Shown here one piece after another: positions 1-12,935 of a stretch of 64,000 nt of DNA. The stretch comes from Glebionis coronaria. Lineage: Eukaryota; Streptophyta; Magnoliopsida; Asterales; Asteraceae. The stretch spans positions 620,758,580 to 620,822,579 of the forward strand of contig CM046877.1 of the NCBI GenBank assembly GCA_025667525.1, in the 5' to 3' direction. Under the pieces are notes generated by a model that was not told where the DNA came from, ran no database searches, and saw only the letters and a list, made by a program, of their open reading frames with translations. A program made the translations under genes and the position numbers. Positions within the stretch are counted from its first letter, which is position 1. The number at the start of each line of letters is the position of its first letter.

Positions 1-1140
1 TCTCAACCCTGGAATTAAGGGAAATTAACGGGCCATTAATTTCCTCTTAATAAGCTCCATAATACCAGGTCATAATGGTTACAAGACCAATTAAACATTG
101 TCTTTAAAACAGTTAAACTATCACTTGAATTGGTTAAAAACGGTTACAAGTATAAAAGTTCAGCCCCAACACCGCTAACTCCATTGTTTTTTATTGTTAA
201 AGAATTAGCACATTAATACATGAAAGGTTAGTGTCAGTTGATTATTTCAAAAATTGATCATTATGATATTCATTTTTTCTTAATCGGAGGATATGAATGG
301 AGTTAGCGGATCGGATTTAAAGAAAAGAAGCAAAAGGTTATCGGGTCGTTTGTTTGTGATTTGAATTCGATCTTCTATTTGTATGGAATCCACTTTGACA
401 GTATAATTTGATTATGGTGTATACTGGTTAACATGTAGAACTCTTGCATTGGTTATTTGATATCCTTTGAGTTTTGTAGCCTGATGTTTGGTACATCGGT
501 TCAATCGCTGCTTGGTATTAGTATTGGAATCGGATCATTATTTACTATTTGCATTGGGTTGTAATGTATTAGCATTGTTATTGGCTGTTCTAGTACTAGT
601 ATTCGTATAGGTATAAACAAGCATTGGTATTAGCATTGACATTAGCATATATTAGTTTTGGTATCGACATTGGCATTAGCATTAGCATTGGTATTTATAT
701 TGGCATCATCATTGGTATAGGCATCAGATCAAAACACAACAGACTACATTATTAGCATCTTTAAAGATCGAGACACTATAGTAGTAGTCGGTTTTACTAA
801 CAATATCTGAATTTATCTGTATCTGTTTGTTTTGCTCTCGACCATCCTCGTATTTGTGTGACTATGTGATCTACACCTGGTCTGTATTGCATCGGAATGA
901 GAATCTGTCTAGCACCGAGTTTACACTCGGCATCATTTCATTTTTCGTTTGATATTTAGTTTATTTTCTGTTAAGAAAAATCTCAATGTTCACTATCGTG
1001 ACATTGTGCGTTTGAGTTATACAGTTTGTGTAACTGAACAAGGCCTCTCTTCACATTGGGGCATCAATATTTCTATACTTTGAGTAAGAGATAGGCCCAA
1101 TTTTCCACATTGTTCAAGTTCAAGTCAAACTTATTGTCTA
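1..1140. other. Non-coding flank, no gene recognised
   Basis: No convincing coding region is visible on either strand. The stretch is AT-rich. It holds a degenerate minisatellite around 520-725 (listed separately) and otherwise looks like ordinary intergenic plant DNA. Confidence 0.5.
520..725. repeat. Degenerate 12-bp minisatellite (GGTATTAGCATT-like)
   Basis: Variants of GGTATTAGCATT and GGCATTAGCATT recur many times with drifting spacing and point differences. The array is old and imperfect, and no coding potential is evident. Confidence 0.6.
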
Positions 1141-1170
1141 AATGTTAATGTTTTTTAGTTTTCGTATTAG

Positions 1171-2760
<1,590 letters not shown>

Positions 2761-2793
<33 letters not shown>
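2761..2793. repeat. Short (TA)n microsatellite
   Basis: About 32 bp of TA repeat between two element-like blocks. Confidence 0.95.
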
Positions 2794-2797
<4 letters not shown>

Positions 2798-3119
2798 TAA
2801 GCATTGGGCTTGGACAGGACCATACTGACCAAGATCGGACCGGACCGAAGACCAAAATGATTCAAACTCTGGACCGAGAGCGGACCGAAATAGTCCGGTC
2901 CGGTTCGGTCCCCGGTCCAGTTTGGTCTTCGATCCGATCCTATTAGGCATAATCGACGAGTTTTTTAGCAAGACCGAACCAGACTTGTCCAACCTGATCG
3001 GACCGAGGACCGAAATAGTCCAAAATCCCGGACCGAAATAGTTCGGTCTGATTCTGGTCGGTCTGGTCCGGTCTGTTTTTCGATCCGAATTGATTTTTGG
3101 ATTTGTCGTGCTGAGCCCT
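2794..3119. mobile_element. GGACCGG-rich inverted-end element next to TA repeats
   Basis: The interior is dominated by short degenerate GGACCGA and GGTCCGG words in both orientations. The ends are weakly inverted: AGGGTTAAGC on the left, and AGGGCTCAGC as the reverse complement of the right. TA-rich sequence abuts both sides. It is probably a non-autonomous element with an internal minisatellite. No coding capacity is seen and the family is unknown to me. Confidence 0.45.
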
Positions 3120-3130
3120 ATATATTATTA

Positions 3131-3610
<480 letters not shown>

Positions 3611-3612
3611 TA

Positions 3613-4213
3613 TTACTTTCGCATCTATAAATTATTATTATAAAATACAGTTTTAAATTGTTTGACAATGACATTTGAGAGATGGTCGTTGTGGCTACTG
3701 AATCTACAAGTCCACATGAGACAAGTATCTTTGTTTTAGTTAATTGTTTTTATATTTTTATTTTTTACAAACTACTTCAAATTTAAAATAATTCACTAGA
3801 ATTTTTCAAATTTACATATTGAATATATACGCGTTATTCTATTACTCTGGTAGACGTTCCTAGGTTTCAAACTTCTGGTAAAATGAGCCACATATATTCA
3901 AACTGAGGAGTAGGGCCGTCATATGGTTTTCGGAGGTCCTAGGCAATAACAAAAAAGAGGCCCCGTTTCACTTGTAAATTAAAGAGAAATTGCATGTAAC
4001 TTGAATGATATGACACATATATATTTAATATATAATGTATTTATGTATACGACAAATAAAAACGAGGCCCGGTGCGACCGCACCACTTGCACACCCCTTA
4101 AGCCACCTTTGCTGAAGAGATGAATTGTTTAAATCAACAAGTCAACAACTACATAACCTATTACTTTTACTTAAGGTCTAGAATGTCACAAGAGTGACTA
4201 ACTAGATTCGCAT
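3613..4213. other. Intergenic, no gene recognised
   Basis: AT-rich sequence. A more GC-rich piece at about 3905-4110 looks like a decayed repeat. No frame can be supported. Confidence 0.4.
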
Positions 4214-4478
4214 TAAGAGCATCTACAATGCATCAAGTCATGAAAGACTTTATGCATTTAATACAAAACGTTTTTAAATAAACGTCATGCTTCATAATAA
4301 ATGTTTAATCCATTTAACACTAATAGCTTTACACTTTTTTTGTCAAACACTTAATACATTACAAGTCTTTCACATAAAGCTATTCAACAAGTCTTTCCTC
4401 CAATGTATAAAATCATGCTAATAGCTTTTTCAAATAATGAAAAGCTTTTGAAAAACTATCCCATTGCATATGCTCTAA
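4214..4478. mobile_element. MITE with GAGCAT...CAATG terminal inverted repeats
   Basis: The left terminus GAGCATCTACAATG and the reverse complement of the right terminus, GAGCATATGCAATG, match at 12 of 14 positions. They bracket about 260 bp with no coding capacity. Ends of the form AGAGCATCTCCAATG are common on plant MITEs. The TTA-like flanks suggest a Harbinger/PIF type, which I hold only weakly. Confidence 0.65.
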
Positions 4479-4852
4479 TAACAACTGAATCCAGGTTATT
4501 GGGGTAGCATTGATTATTTAGCTCTAATCAACAACTTTACTTCAAATAATATAAGGAGAATTACATTGTTTAAAAAATAAGTTGCACTATATATAGCTAT
4601 TTCCAAGAGTGATTACAAATTTGCTTTTAGCTCTTTTTCTAATTTGTTTTTCATATGTTGTAGGTTTATCAACTTTAAAAAAATTATACTAGTATTTTAA
4701 TTTTTTTTTTTCGTGTTTAAGAGACTCGATTTTTCATGATAGAACAAGGCACATAAAAAATTTTCATGATAGAACAAAAGACAACTTACGGATTTGTCTT
4801 TTGTCTCATCTCAATTATTAGTTGAATATGATATGATGAATATAATGAGGCT

Positions 4853-5181
4853 TAGGCTATGTTTGGTAAACTAGCTGTAAGCTGTTAAATATAAGTTGTA
4901 AGCTGTTAACTGTAAAGGTAAGATGTAAAATGACATTAAAGGACATCTTTTAATAAATTATAATATGGTTAGATGTTATATCAATAATTTACAGCTTTAA
5001 CAGCTCTTAACAATTTAAAAAGCTGTATGGAACAACTTTTTATTTAAGAGTTATTTGATAAAATAAAAAGCTAACAGCTCTAAAAAATGTTGTGCCAAAC
5101 AAAACTATTAAATTATTTTTTTAACAAAAAAACTAACAGCTCTATAAAATTTTTAAAAAAGCTTTGACCAAACATACCCTA
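4853..5181. mobile_element. MITE with TATGTTTGGT terminal inverted repeats
   Basis: The left end TAGGCTATGTTTGGTAAA and the reverse complement of the right end, TAGGGTATGTTTGGTCAA, match at all but two of 18 positions. The interior is AT-rich with repeated AGCTGT and ACAGCT words and no ORF. Ends like these are typical of hAT-type plant MITEs. I could not identify a clean target-site duplication. Confidence 0.7.
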
Positions 5182-5706
5182 TTCACTCTTTCATTTTTAC
5201 AACTATGACATTTTAAGGTAAAGCACCAAAGTAAATAAATGACCACAAAAAACACCTTATGTAATCACTAAAAAATAAACACAATATAGAAGTAACTGTG
5301 AAATGAAGCTGGGAGATTGGATCTTACATGTCGAGGGCGTAAGCGGTTTTTGCTTTATGTTTCTCTTCTTCCATCTTATCAATATCCAGATACAAAGTGA
5401 AGAGATCGTGATAACACCAATGACTATCATTGTGACAATTAGTATTGTATTTTTCTTTTTCCCTGAGAAGAAAACAACTAGTCTCAGTGAAGAAATTCGG
5501 AGATACTAATTCTACGTAAACAAAGTCGATTAATTACATATGCATATTATATAATTAGGATAGAAGATTTGATTTATGATAGAACTAATATCATGTATAT
5601 AAGCGTGATCAGGGACTGAAGCAGGGTCATTTAGGTCATGGGGTACCTATAAAAAACTTTGATGTAGCGATAACGTTTGAAAAGAAGATCGATTTTTCTT
5701 AATGCG
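5182..5706. other. Downstream flank of the DUF26 gene, no gene recognised
   Basis: A short open frame at 5303-5509 has no recognisable motif and a composition like its surroundings, so it is not called. The sequence immediately downstream of the DUF26 stop shows no kinase-domain remnant. Confidence 0.4.
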
Positions 5707-6639
5707 TCATGCAAGTGGTTCAACAAAAACTGTTACGGTTGAAAAACATTTGGGCACCCGGTTATATTTAGTGTTGGTACCGTCCTTGACCATATCATGA
5801 CATGTATCACACTCATAAGAAAAGTAAATATTATCCATACCTGATGGCGGGGGGGTTACAAGGGGAAGATGGCTGTCGTTAAAAAACTTTATTCTATCGT
5901 ACCGGAAAACACACATAGGTACATAAAGTGACCCTTTAGTTTTCCCATCCAAATTACTTGGTATGAGATTAATTAGACCATGTAAGCAATCGATACAATC
6001 CTGCTTATATAAGTATGGATTACACTGCACAAGCGCATATATAGTTGCCGAATCAGGTGCGGTCGTGTTCCCACTTGCAAACTTCTTGAGGTAATTCCCG
6101 TTTGACGCTTCAATTGTAAGCGTATCCAACAATGGTTTCAAAGCCGCTTTATAAAACATATTAACATTCGTTGTAACTTCGGGTTGAGTCGTATTGATTT
6201 CACCAGCAAACATATTATAATTCTTTGACAGTATAGTATAATTGTCCCAAATGAACGAACAATATTGGAAGTATGCTATTGCTACATTTTTGTAAGGACA
6301 TCGTTGTTGAATGCTACGAATGGCATTATTCACACAACTTTGACAGATATCTGGATTGATGTCACCTCGACATAGAGAGATTGAATTGGCTGTATCGATG
6401 TCATGGCCGGTTGAGTAATTGTAGAAACCAAATCCGTTGTTGGTTGTAGGGAGGATCGTTAAGGTGGTGTTTAAATTTTTCTCATACGTACTGTCTGTGG
6501 CATAACTATCAGGGTTAAAACAATAAAAGTAAAGGAGAGGATTTGATTGAGCTAGACTGGTGGTGGTGATATTGATGATCAAATATACGAAGACGAAAAA
6601 GAACCATTGAAGGATCTGGTTTCGGTGGAGCTTGATCAT
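5707..6639 (-). CDS. Secreted double-DUF26 protein, probably a truncated CRK
   Basis: This 310-residue protein starts at a true ATG (6637-6639). Residues 1-30 form a signal peptide with a Phe/Val/Ile-rich core. Two DUF26 (Gnk2/stress-antifungal) domains follow, each with the hallmark C-X8-C-X2-C: C90, C99, C102 and C206, C215, C218. Several N-X-S/T sites are present. These domains occur in apoplastic cysteine-rich secretory proteins and in the ectodomains of cysteine-rich receptor-like kinases (CRKs), with roles in defence and stress; the ginkgo member binds mannose. After the second domain comes a Pro-rich linker (VTPPPSG), where a CRK would move into its transmembrane segment. Here the frame runs into a 45-residue tail with three cysteines instead. 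A good splice donor (CAG|GTATGG, boundary 5841/5840) lies exactly at that point, so the tail may be read-through of a CRK first intron. No kinase sequence is found downstream. It is the only credible host gene in the window. Confidence 0.85.
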   Translation of the reverse strand: MIKLHRNQILQWFFFVFVYLIINITTTSLAQSNPLLYFYCFNPDSYATDSTYEKNLNTTLTILPTTNNGFGFYNYSTGHDIDTANSISLCRGDINPDICQSCVNNAIRSIQQRCPYKNVAIAYFQYCSFIWDNYTILSKNYNMFAGEINTTQPEVTTNVNMFYKAALKPLLDTLTIEASNGNYLKKFASGNTTAPDSATIYALVQCNPYLYKQDCIDCLHGLINLIPSNLDGKTKGSLYVPMCVFRYDRIKFFNDSHLPLVTPPPSGMDNIYFSYECDTCHDMVKDGTNTKYNRVPKCFSTVTVFVEPLA

Positions 6640-6718
6640 GTTTTCTGATGTGGAATGAAAGAGTTGATCATAGAAAGAACAGCATATCTGTTGACACTTT
6701 TAGATCAAGGAAGTGTTG

Positions 6719-6726
6719 TATATATA
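6719..6726 (-). promoter_or_regulatory. Candidate TATA box of the DUF26 gene
   Basis: TATATATA on the minus strand, about 80 bases upstream of the ATG. The spacing leaves room for a short 5' leader. Confidence 0.55.
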
Positions 6727-6939
6727 GGAACTACACACCGTGACTATTGAGTATAATATCTAATATTACTACATAGCCAAAAGTTCAATAGAGTCTTCAA
6801 ATTTAACAAAGACCCAATGAATCGATCCCCATTCTCCATTTATCTATGATCCAAGTGTTGTAATTAATAGTCTTTTTAATTATAATAAATAAAACTTTAA
6901 CAAAAGAAACACACATACATCAAGATTTTAATCTAGCTA

Positions 6940-7036
6940 GCACCACTGCACCAATCAACCACCACCATCTTCGTCCCGCCGCCCACCACCGCCACCACCA
7001 ACCCCAACACCAACCACCACCAGCAACCACGACCAT
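6940..7036. repeat. CCACCACC-rich minisatellite in left arm
   Basis: Degenerate CCACCA and CAACCA triplet-like repeats. The right arm (9553-9790) has the complementary GGTGGT and GTTGTGG composition. Open frames across the right-arm copy are low-complexity artefacts. Confidence 0.6.
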
Positions 7037-7407
7037 GTCCACACTATCCCGATCAAATCCACACAACCAAAACCTAATTTTTAGCACTAAATTTCATTCT
7101 TGATTGATATAAGAGACGAAATAGATGTTGATGATGGTAAGTTATTTGGATTATGCTTATTTTTATGTTTTCTTTTTCATTTAGATTATACTTAGAAAAT
7201 TTCATAGCTACTCTAGGTAAAACACATGTTATGATTGTTGATGCACACCATGTGTTTGATGAAATGACACAATGATAATCACACGTTATATCGCAAGTGT
7301 TTACTTATGAGTGAGCATTTTTTATTAAAGTCTGATGGGTTTTTGTAGTTGATAAGGTGATTATAGAACTGTGACTTATGATTTTGTTTAATTTAACAAA
7401 TCATAGA

Positions 7408-7588
7408 TGAGTCACTGTGACTCATACATGAGTCACAGTGACTCATGTATGAGTCACAGTGACTCATCTATGAGTCACAGTGACTCATGTGTGAGAACTA
7501 GGACTTATGATTACAGAACTAGGACTATGACTCATGTATGAGTCACTATGACTCATGTATGAGTCATTGTGACTCATTATGAGTCATT
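7408..7588. repeat. Palindrome array A (TGAGTCACNGTGACTCA units)
   Basis: Alternating TGAGTCACAGTGACTCAT and TGTATGAGTCA words make nested palindromes. The array is split into two blocks by about 35 bp near 7495-7526 that recurs inverted in the right arm. Confidence 0.9.
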
Positions 7589-7639
7589 ATCTATTATTGA
7601 GCAAAAGCTTCATTTGTTTTCTGATCCAAGTTTGTTGCT

Positions 7640-7903
7640 GTGAATGTTACAAAGGATGCAATTGATTTAGTAGCCAAGTTATGTGCATATCACCATACTG
7701 CAAAAACTACCAAGGACAGGACATCGAAGAGGATAAACGACAACCACCGTAGCAGTACAGTTGGTGAAAGCTCCAGCTTAAGCTCGTCGCACAGTGACAG
7801 ATGCCTTTACTTGCACGTCCTAAAAGGTTTCCTACTAATGAGTTGTTTGCTTAGTCCCCCGGGTTATGCTCTCAAAGGTGGTGATTCTCTCTCAGATTTG
7901 TAG
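7640..7903 (+). CDS. Unrecognised short ORF inside the palindrome element
   Basis: An 87-residue open frame in the unique centre of the long-inverted-repeat element. It has a Ser-rich middle (SSSLSSSHSD) and a basic stretch before it. I recognise no domain. The first codon is uncertain because no plant-type start context stands out. It may be a captured gene fragment, an exon of a decayed element gene, or chance. Little more can be said. Confidence 0.15.
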   Translation: MNVTKDAIDLVAKLCAYHHTAKTTKDRTSKRINDNHRSSTVGESSSLSSSHSDRCLYLHVLKGFLLMSCLLSPPGYALKGGDSLSDL

Positions 7904-8192
7904 CATGCTGTTGGTTCAAGTTCGATCACGATGGACTCACGTTGTAACAATAGGGGCGATGATGATGATTAATTTGTCTTGTGTTTATGTGTTGTCTATT
8001 TGAATATAGGTTCGGGACAATAATTTTATTAAGGTGTTAAGTCTGTTCTAGTTTCCCTTTCCCAGTTTCTTTTTTTAGTTCTTTATTTTACCCTTTTGCT
8101 TGTATATATAATGAAAAAGTGTTACTTTTTATATCCTACTTTTTTTCGCACATACCCTTTTTATATGAGTCGAGAATTGTATGATATATGAG

Positions 8193-8599
8193 TGAATCAT
8201 GTATGAGTCACAGTGACCCATACATGAGTCACACTGACTCATGTATGAGTCACACTGACTCATGTATGAGTCATGTGTTAAAAAAGGTAGGTATTTTCTG
8301 AAACTTCCAAGCATGTCCCAATGTACATATTGGCTTTTGGTGTCACTAATGGGCACTCATAGAAACACACGGTAACAACTCATTACTAAAAATTGACAAT
8401 ACATTCCAACATTCATAACACTTTCGAATGTCAGATGATTAACACTCCTTCGGTGTAAAAGCAAAAACTTGTTAATACACATAATAACGAATTATTTTAT
8501 GAGTCATGTGATGAGTCATGCGACTCATATACGAGTCAATATATAATATTGTAACTAATGATGACTCATACATGAGTCATGTGACTCATATATGAGTCA
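8193..8599. repeat. Palindrome arrays B and C (TGAGTCA units)
   Basis: Array B (8193-8276) has several TGAGTCACACTGACTCATGTA-type units. Array C (8499-8599) has TGAGTCATGYGACTCATATA variants in which the centre has changed. They are separated by about 220 bp without repeats. Confidence 0.85.
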
Positions 8600-8954
8600 A
8601 TACATAATATTCAAATCTGATATGTTTTCAACACTACTCATATATGATTCAAATCAGATATGTTTTCAACACTTCAACAAAAGAAAAAAAGAAAATTAAA
8701 CCTTAACATAGTAAAAAGAAAACACAAAAATAATCATGTAGTTGTTGTATTCGATTATCCTATTTCTTGTGCTTTTTGTACTTTTTGTGCTTCTTGTGCT
8801 TGTTTTTCAGCAGCTGCAACGATCTTCGCTAGTTTTGCAATATGTTGATCCTCCGCCGAATCACAAAGAATGTACAAACTAGGCTTGGTGTACTATTAGC
8901 ATCTGTTACACAATCAGATAAAACTACAATTCAAGGATTGATATTTTATATATG

Positions 8955-9375
8955 GCTCATGTATGAGTCACAGTGACTCATACATGAGTCACTGTGACTC
9001 ATACATGAGTCACCGTGACTCATACATGAGTCACCAACTAAATATGCCACAAAACTATGATTTTGTTACAAAGATATTACCTGCATTGACAACTACATTT
9101 CAGAAACATCAGCATCGACAACTACATCTTCATTAGTATCGCCATCAATCTGACTCATATATGAGTCACAGTGACTCACACATGAGTCACTTTGACTCAT
9201 ATATGAGTCACCATTTTTTGTTACAAATAAAGCTATATTATTACCCGCATTACAAAAAAGACTTACATATGTATAGTTTCATATATGAGTCACCGTGACT
9301 CATATAGAGTTACATCGACTCATACATGAGTCACTGTGACTCATATAAGAGTCACATCGACTCATATACGAGTCA
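8955..9375. repeat. Palindrome arrays D, E and F (TGAGTCA units)
   Basis: Three blocks at 8955-9034, 9151-9212 and 9284-9375 are built from TGAGTCACNGTGACTCATA units. Block F is the inverted counterpart of the second part of array A. Confidence 0.88.
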
Positions 9376-10080
9376 TAATCCTAGTTCAGTAATTATAAGT
9401 CTTACTTCTGTAATCAGTTTATCATCTACAAAAATCGATCATACTTCAATAAAAATGATCATTCATAAATTAGAACTTGTTAAATCACATGTAACTTTCA
9501 TTGTGTCATTTCATCAAACACATGGTGTGCATCAAATATCATAACATATTATTTACATATACTATTACATGGAAATGGTGGACATGTTGTGAAAGTCATC
9601 GGAGAAGTGGGTTTGTTGTGGAAGTCATCAGAAAATGGTGGTTTGGTGTGCATCTCGCCGTAAAAGGGTTGTTTGGTGTGGAGGTTGCGGGAAGAATGTG
9701 GGTTTGTTGTGGTGTTCGCCAGAAGAAGGTGAGTTTGTGGTGGTGGTCGTCGGAAAAATGTGGGAGATGGGTTTGTTGTGGTGGTTGTCGGTGAGGGGTT
9801 GTAAGTGGATCCTGATTTGTATTTTTTAATTGTATATGTGTGTGAAAAATAGGAAGGTTTAGTTGGGAGATTGGTTTAATCTCAGCCCTTGGATGAATGT
9901 AAGATGGATGGTGTAGATTGATCCATCAAGACTATGATAAATATGGGGGTGTGGGGGATCTCTTCCCACATAATTATACAGTGGAATAGTCTCTTGACTG
10001 TGATAGAAAAAAAAGAGATAAAAGACCAAAATGGTTAATTCTCTCTTCCAAATTCCAATTCACTACATGGGTCATGGTTT

Positions 10081-11040
10081 AATATTTTGAAATGGACAAG
10101 GTTATAAAGACCCCCCTAAAGACCCTATACGTACCCTCCCTGATTTTTGTATTTTTTTTTATTTTTTTTTATTTTTTTTATAATTTAGTTTATGTTATAA
10201 AACTAGAAAACTGTAAATACGGTATGAAAATTATAAAGTTTTAAAGGTCAAATATACTAAACTGTCAAAAATACGGAACATAAACTGATTAAAAAACTGC
10301 ATAATTTTATAAACTGGGAGACTGTGGCAAGTGGATCCGGATTTTTGTGTACTTTTTGTGGGGTAGGGGGGTACCAATAGGGGTACCCGAAATGGGCAAG
10401 GTTATAAAGAAACTGATTATAATGTTTTAAAGGTCAAATATACTAAATTGTCAGAAATACGGAACATAAACTGATTAAAAAACTACATAATTTTATAAAC
10501 TAGGAGACTGTGACAAGTGGATCCGGATTTTTGTGTACTTTTTGTAGGGTAGGGGGGGGGGGGTACCAATAGAGGTACCCTTTTGAAATATTTAGTCATA
10601 CAAAAATGTACGGTACTTTATTGACATACTATTTTATTATATTATCAAATATGATCAAATGACAAAAATGCCTTTTATAATTTATATCGTTCTCTTTCTC
10701 TTTCTTCTCTAAATTCTGGTCTACATCTAAAGTCCAATAACAAGATCAAGTTACTAAAACCCTAATTCAATCAAACCCATTTTACGACACCTCATTTCTC
10801 CTAATTTTCTAATCTAAACCCTTATTTTGTTGCAGATTGATTTGAGCATGATTACCCTTATTTTGTTGCAGATTGATTTGAGCATGATGATGATAATGCT
10901 TATGCTAAACCAGCGATGGTTATGGTTATTATTGTAAAAATAAGCCTAATCTGATAAAGATGGTCCATCATTACTATGGTGAAGAAGAAGTGAACAAATT
11001 AATTGAGATCAAATCGATTGCCACTCTTTACATGCTTCCT
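10081..11040. repeat. Non-coding repeats: 186-bp and 36-bp tandem duplications
   Basis: A block starting at 10238 repeats at 10424 with few changes (about 186-bp period); each copy ends in a GTAGGGGGG-type run. A separate 36-bp unit starting CCCTTATTTTGTTGCAG occurs twice at 10819 and 10855. No gene is supported. Confidence 0.7.
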
Positions 11041-11044
11041 TGAT

Positions 11045-11850
11045 ACGATGATGTCGTGGATAATGAGTGCGGATATTTTAAACCCGTCATTCATTCACGT
11101 TGATTTTTTTAACCTACCATCCACCCGTCACTCATTAGTAGATACAATTTTTTACCCAAACCCATACCCGTCGATATTATCGTGAGTAAACTCATGGGTT
11201 TATGAAATGAAAAGAAATGAGAATATGTAAAATAACTATGAAAGTGTGTTTCAAGAAACCAATTAAACATAATATTTATAAAACTACGAAACTAGAATAA
11301 GTGAATAACTATTTAGATGTGTTATAGAATTTGAGGTATATCGCTTACCTAGTAGAGTGAGTAACTTATGTTAGAAATGTAAAATATTAGTAGCATATAT
11401 GTACAAGTATGAATGAATTCATGTTTTTGTAGCATAACAAGAAACGAACTATTTTATGAACATAATTGATGATTTGATCTTTCCTTTCCATTTTTTAGTT
11501 AAAAAAATCAAACTAATTTTTTAGTTTAATGTGTTTTTTTAATGGTAGCTATTAAAATTTTGTAACAAACGCACAAGTCAAAACTATCTAAGTACAATTA
11601 TCAAAGAGATATAATTAGTCATATTTTATTTTAAATGGGTTTATGGGTATACATTGATGGGTTTACCCATGACGGTATCTTGGGTTTACCGGTGACGAGT
11701 ATATCATACCCGTCAGCCACCCATCACTCGTCAATAGGTTTAAATTTTTACTCACGACCCCGCGTGGGTGAAAAATAACAAAATTACCCACCCATATATG
11801 TTTGGGTATCCGTAGATTATGAATTTTTTCTCACTCATTGTCATCTTTAG
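11045..11850. mobile_element. Possible decayed element with ACCCGTCA/GGGTTTA-rich ends
   Basis: Sequence near 11050-11180 is rich in ACCCGTCA-like words. Sequence near 11630-11830 has similar words, partly in the opposite orientation, and GAGTG...GGATA-like ends face each other. This suggests a degenerate terminal-repeat element. Boundaries and class are uncertain. Confidence 0.3.
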
Positions 11851-11898
11851 TCAACCTGATGTTTAAAGGGTAACTAGTCAACCAATGGTGATACGTCA

Positions 11899-12497
11899 CT
11901 TAACAACAGTAGTATCATAACCAAAGATGTCATCGCCACTTCTATCACAAGACATGATTAAAGATTAAAAAACAAGTAGCATAGATAGACAAAATAACAC
12001 ATAGCAAGAAAGAAAGCTTAAGGTAGGTTAATAACATGCAAATACAAGGTAATAACCAAAAAATATATTGTACTAAGTGAGATCACAAAACAGGTTTTGA
12101 TACAAATATAATATTTTCATCTCAATAATCATTCTGTTATAAAAAGTTAATCTTCCTCTTGTACTAATTATTCTAGCAGTTGTTTTGCATGTGTAAAGTT
12201 TAATGTCCTTTTTTAACATTTTTTGGATTCTCCTTTATACTCATTCAAGACTTTATGTAAGACCTCTCTTTTCCGACATCTTTTTAATGTTTCTTATTTT
12301 TGTCCGACCTTGACATACAACCCTTGAGTGATTTGGAATCCTATGAATTTCTTTATTGTTTTCTTATTCTTCTGTTTTCATGTCTTTCTTGCTATGTGTT
12401 ATTTTGTCTATCTATGCTACTTGTTTTTTAATCTTTAATCATGTCTTGTGATAGAAGTGGCGATGACATCTTTGGTTATGATACTACTGTTGTTAAG
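11899..12497. repeat. 114-bp near-perfect inverted repeat with 371-bp spacer
   Basis: Bases 11899-12012 are the reverse complement of 12384-12497 with almost no differences over the whole arm. The right arm runs directly into Copia gag-like coding sequence, so the left arm is probably an inverted copy of the 5' end of that old element. A transcript across it would fold into a long hairpin. Confidence 0.85.
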
Positions 12498-12499
12498 TC

Positions 12500-12789
12500 T
12501 AAATCTAATATATTTTGTTCATATTTTGAACTTAATTAGTCTTTTGGTTATACTTTATATTTACATTCTAATGATGTTGGTAGTTCACCTATTGTGACCA
12601 TTATATAATAGAAGTTTTGTTATGAATTTTGCTTTAAGAAATCATAATAAACTTGGTTTTACAGATGATAATTGTATTCAAGATGATACTAGTGTTGGTC
12701 TTTCTAATCAGTGGAATATGTGAAGCTCTCTGGTTGCTACTTGTATTTTAAGCTCTTTAGGTTTTGAATTATTTGTTGACGCTATATAT
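12500..12789 (+). pseudogene. Degraded Copia gag, upstream half
   Basis: Read with frame changes, this encodes pieces typical of the N-terminal gag domain of plant Copia elements (UBN2/Retrotran_gag type): HSNDVGSSPIVT near 12570, then NKLGF, SNQWNM, and SSLGFELFVDAIYA at the junction with the later insertion. Many stops and small indels break it. The reading continues without loss of sense at 16942, on the far side of a later minus-strand Copia element. The host element's own LTRs were not found. Confidence 0.7.
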
Positions 12790-12935
12790 TAATAGAGATA
12801 TAATTCTGTTCTGTATTAATCTCCAAAGATCATTACAATATATAATGTCATAAGATTATTCTAGAGACTTAATACAAATGGGCTTGGCCTAATCAATAAA
12901 ATGATAAAGCTCGAAGGCAAACTATACGTCTAACA
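12790..12935 (-). repeat. 3' LTR of the 4.15-kb Copia element
   Basis: 146 bp, nearly identical to 16798-16941. Short LTRs of this size are within the Copia range. Confidence 0.9.

Larger units (their letters stand above)
6820..9970. mobile_element. Long-inverted-repeat DNA element with TGAGTCA palindromes
   Basis: Two arms face each other. The stretch 7229-7275 reappears inverted at 9498-9545 almost unchanged. The stretch around 7491-7545 reappears inverted at about 9360-9415. CCACCACC-rich sequence at 6940-7036 mirrors GGTGGT-rich sequence at 9553-9790. Between and within the arms are arrays of palindromes. The outermost ends are only loosely alike (GATCCCC plus scattered matches), so the boundaries are approximate, and no target-site duplication was found. 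No transposase is encoded, so it is non-autonomous. Long arms with internal repeats fit a Mutator-like or foldback element. Superfamily assignment is inference. Confidence 0.6.

Noticed and set aside
5303..5509. Short hydrophobic ORF downstream of the DUF26 gene
   Set aside because: No homology I can recognise, no promoter or start context, and length compatible with chance.
7408..9375. CRISPR-like appearance of repeated palindromes
   Set aside because: The units abut with no unique spacers of constant length, the context is a plant genome, and the blocks follow the arms of an inverted-repeat element.
9501..9829. Trp/Gly/Val-rich ORFs in the GGTGG region
   Set aside because: Low-complexity minisatellite in two frames at once; no domain and it mirrors a non-coding block in the other arm.
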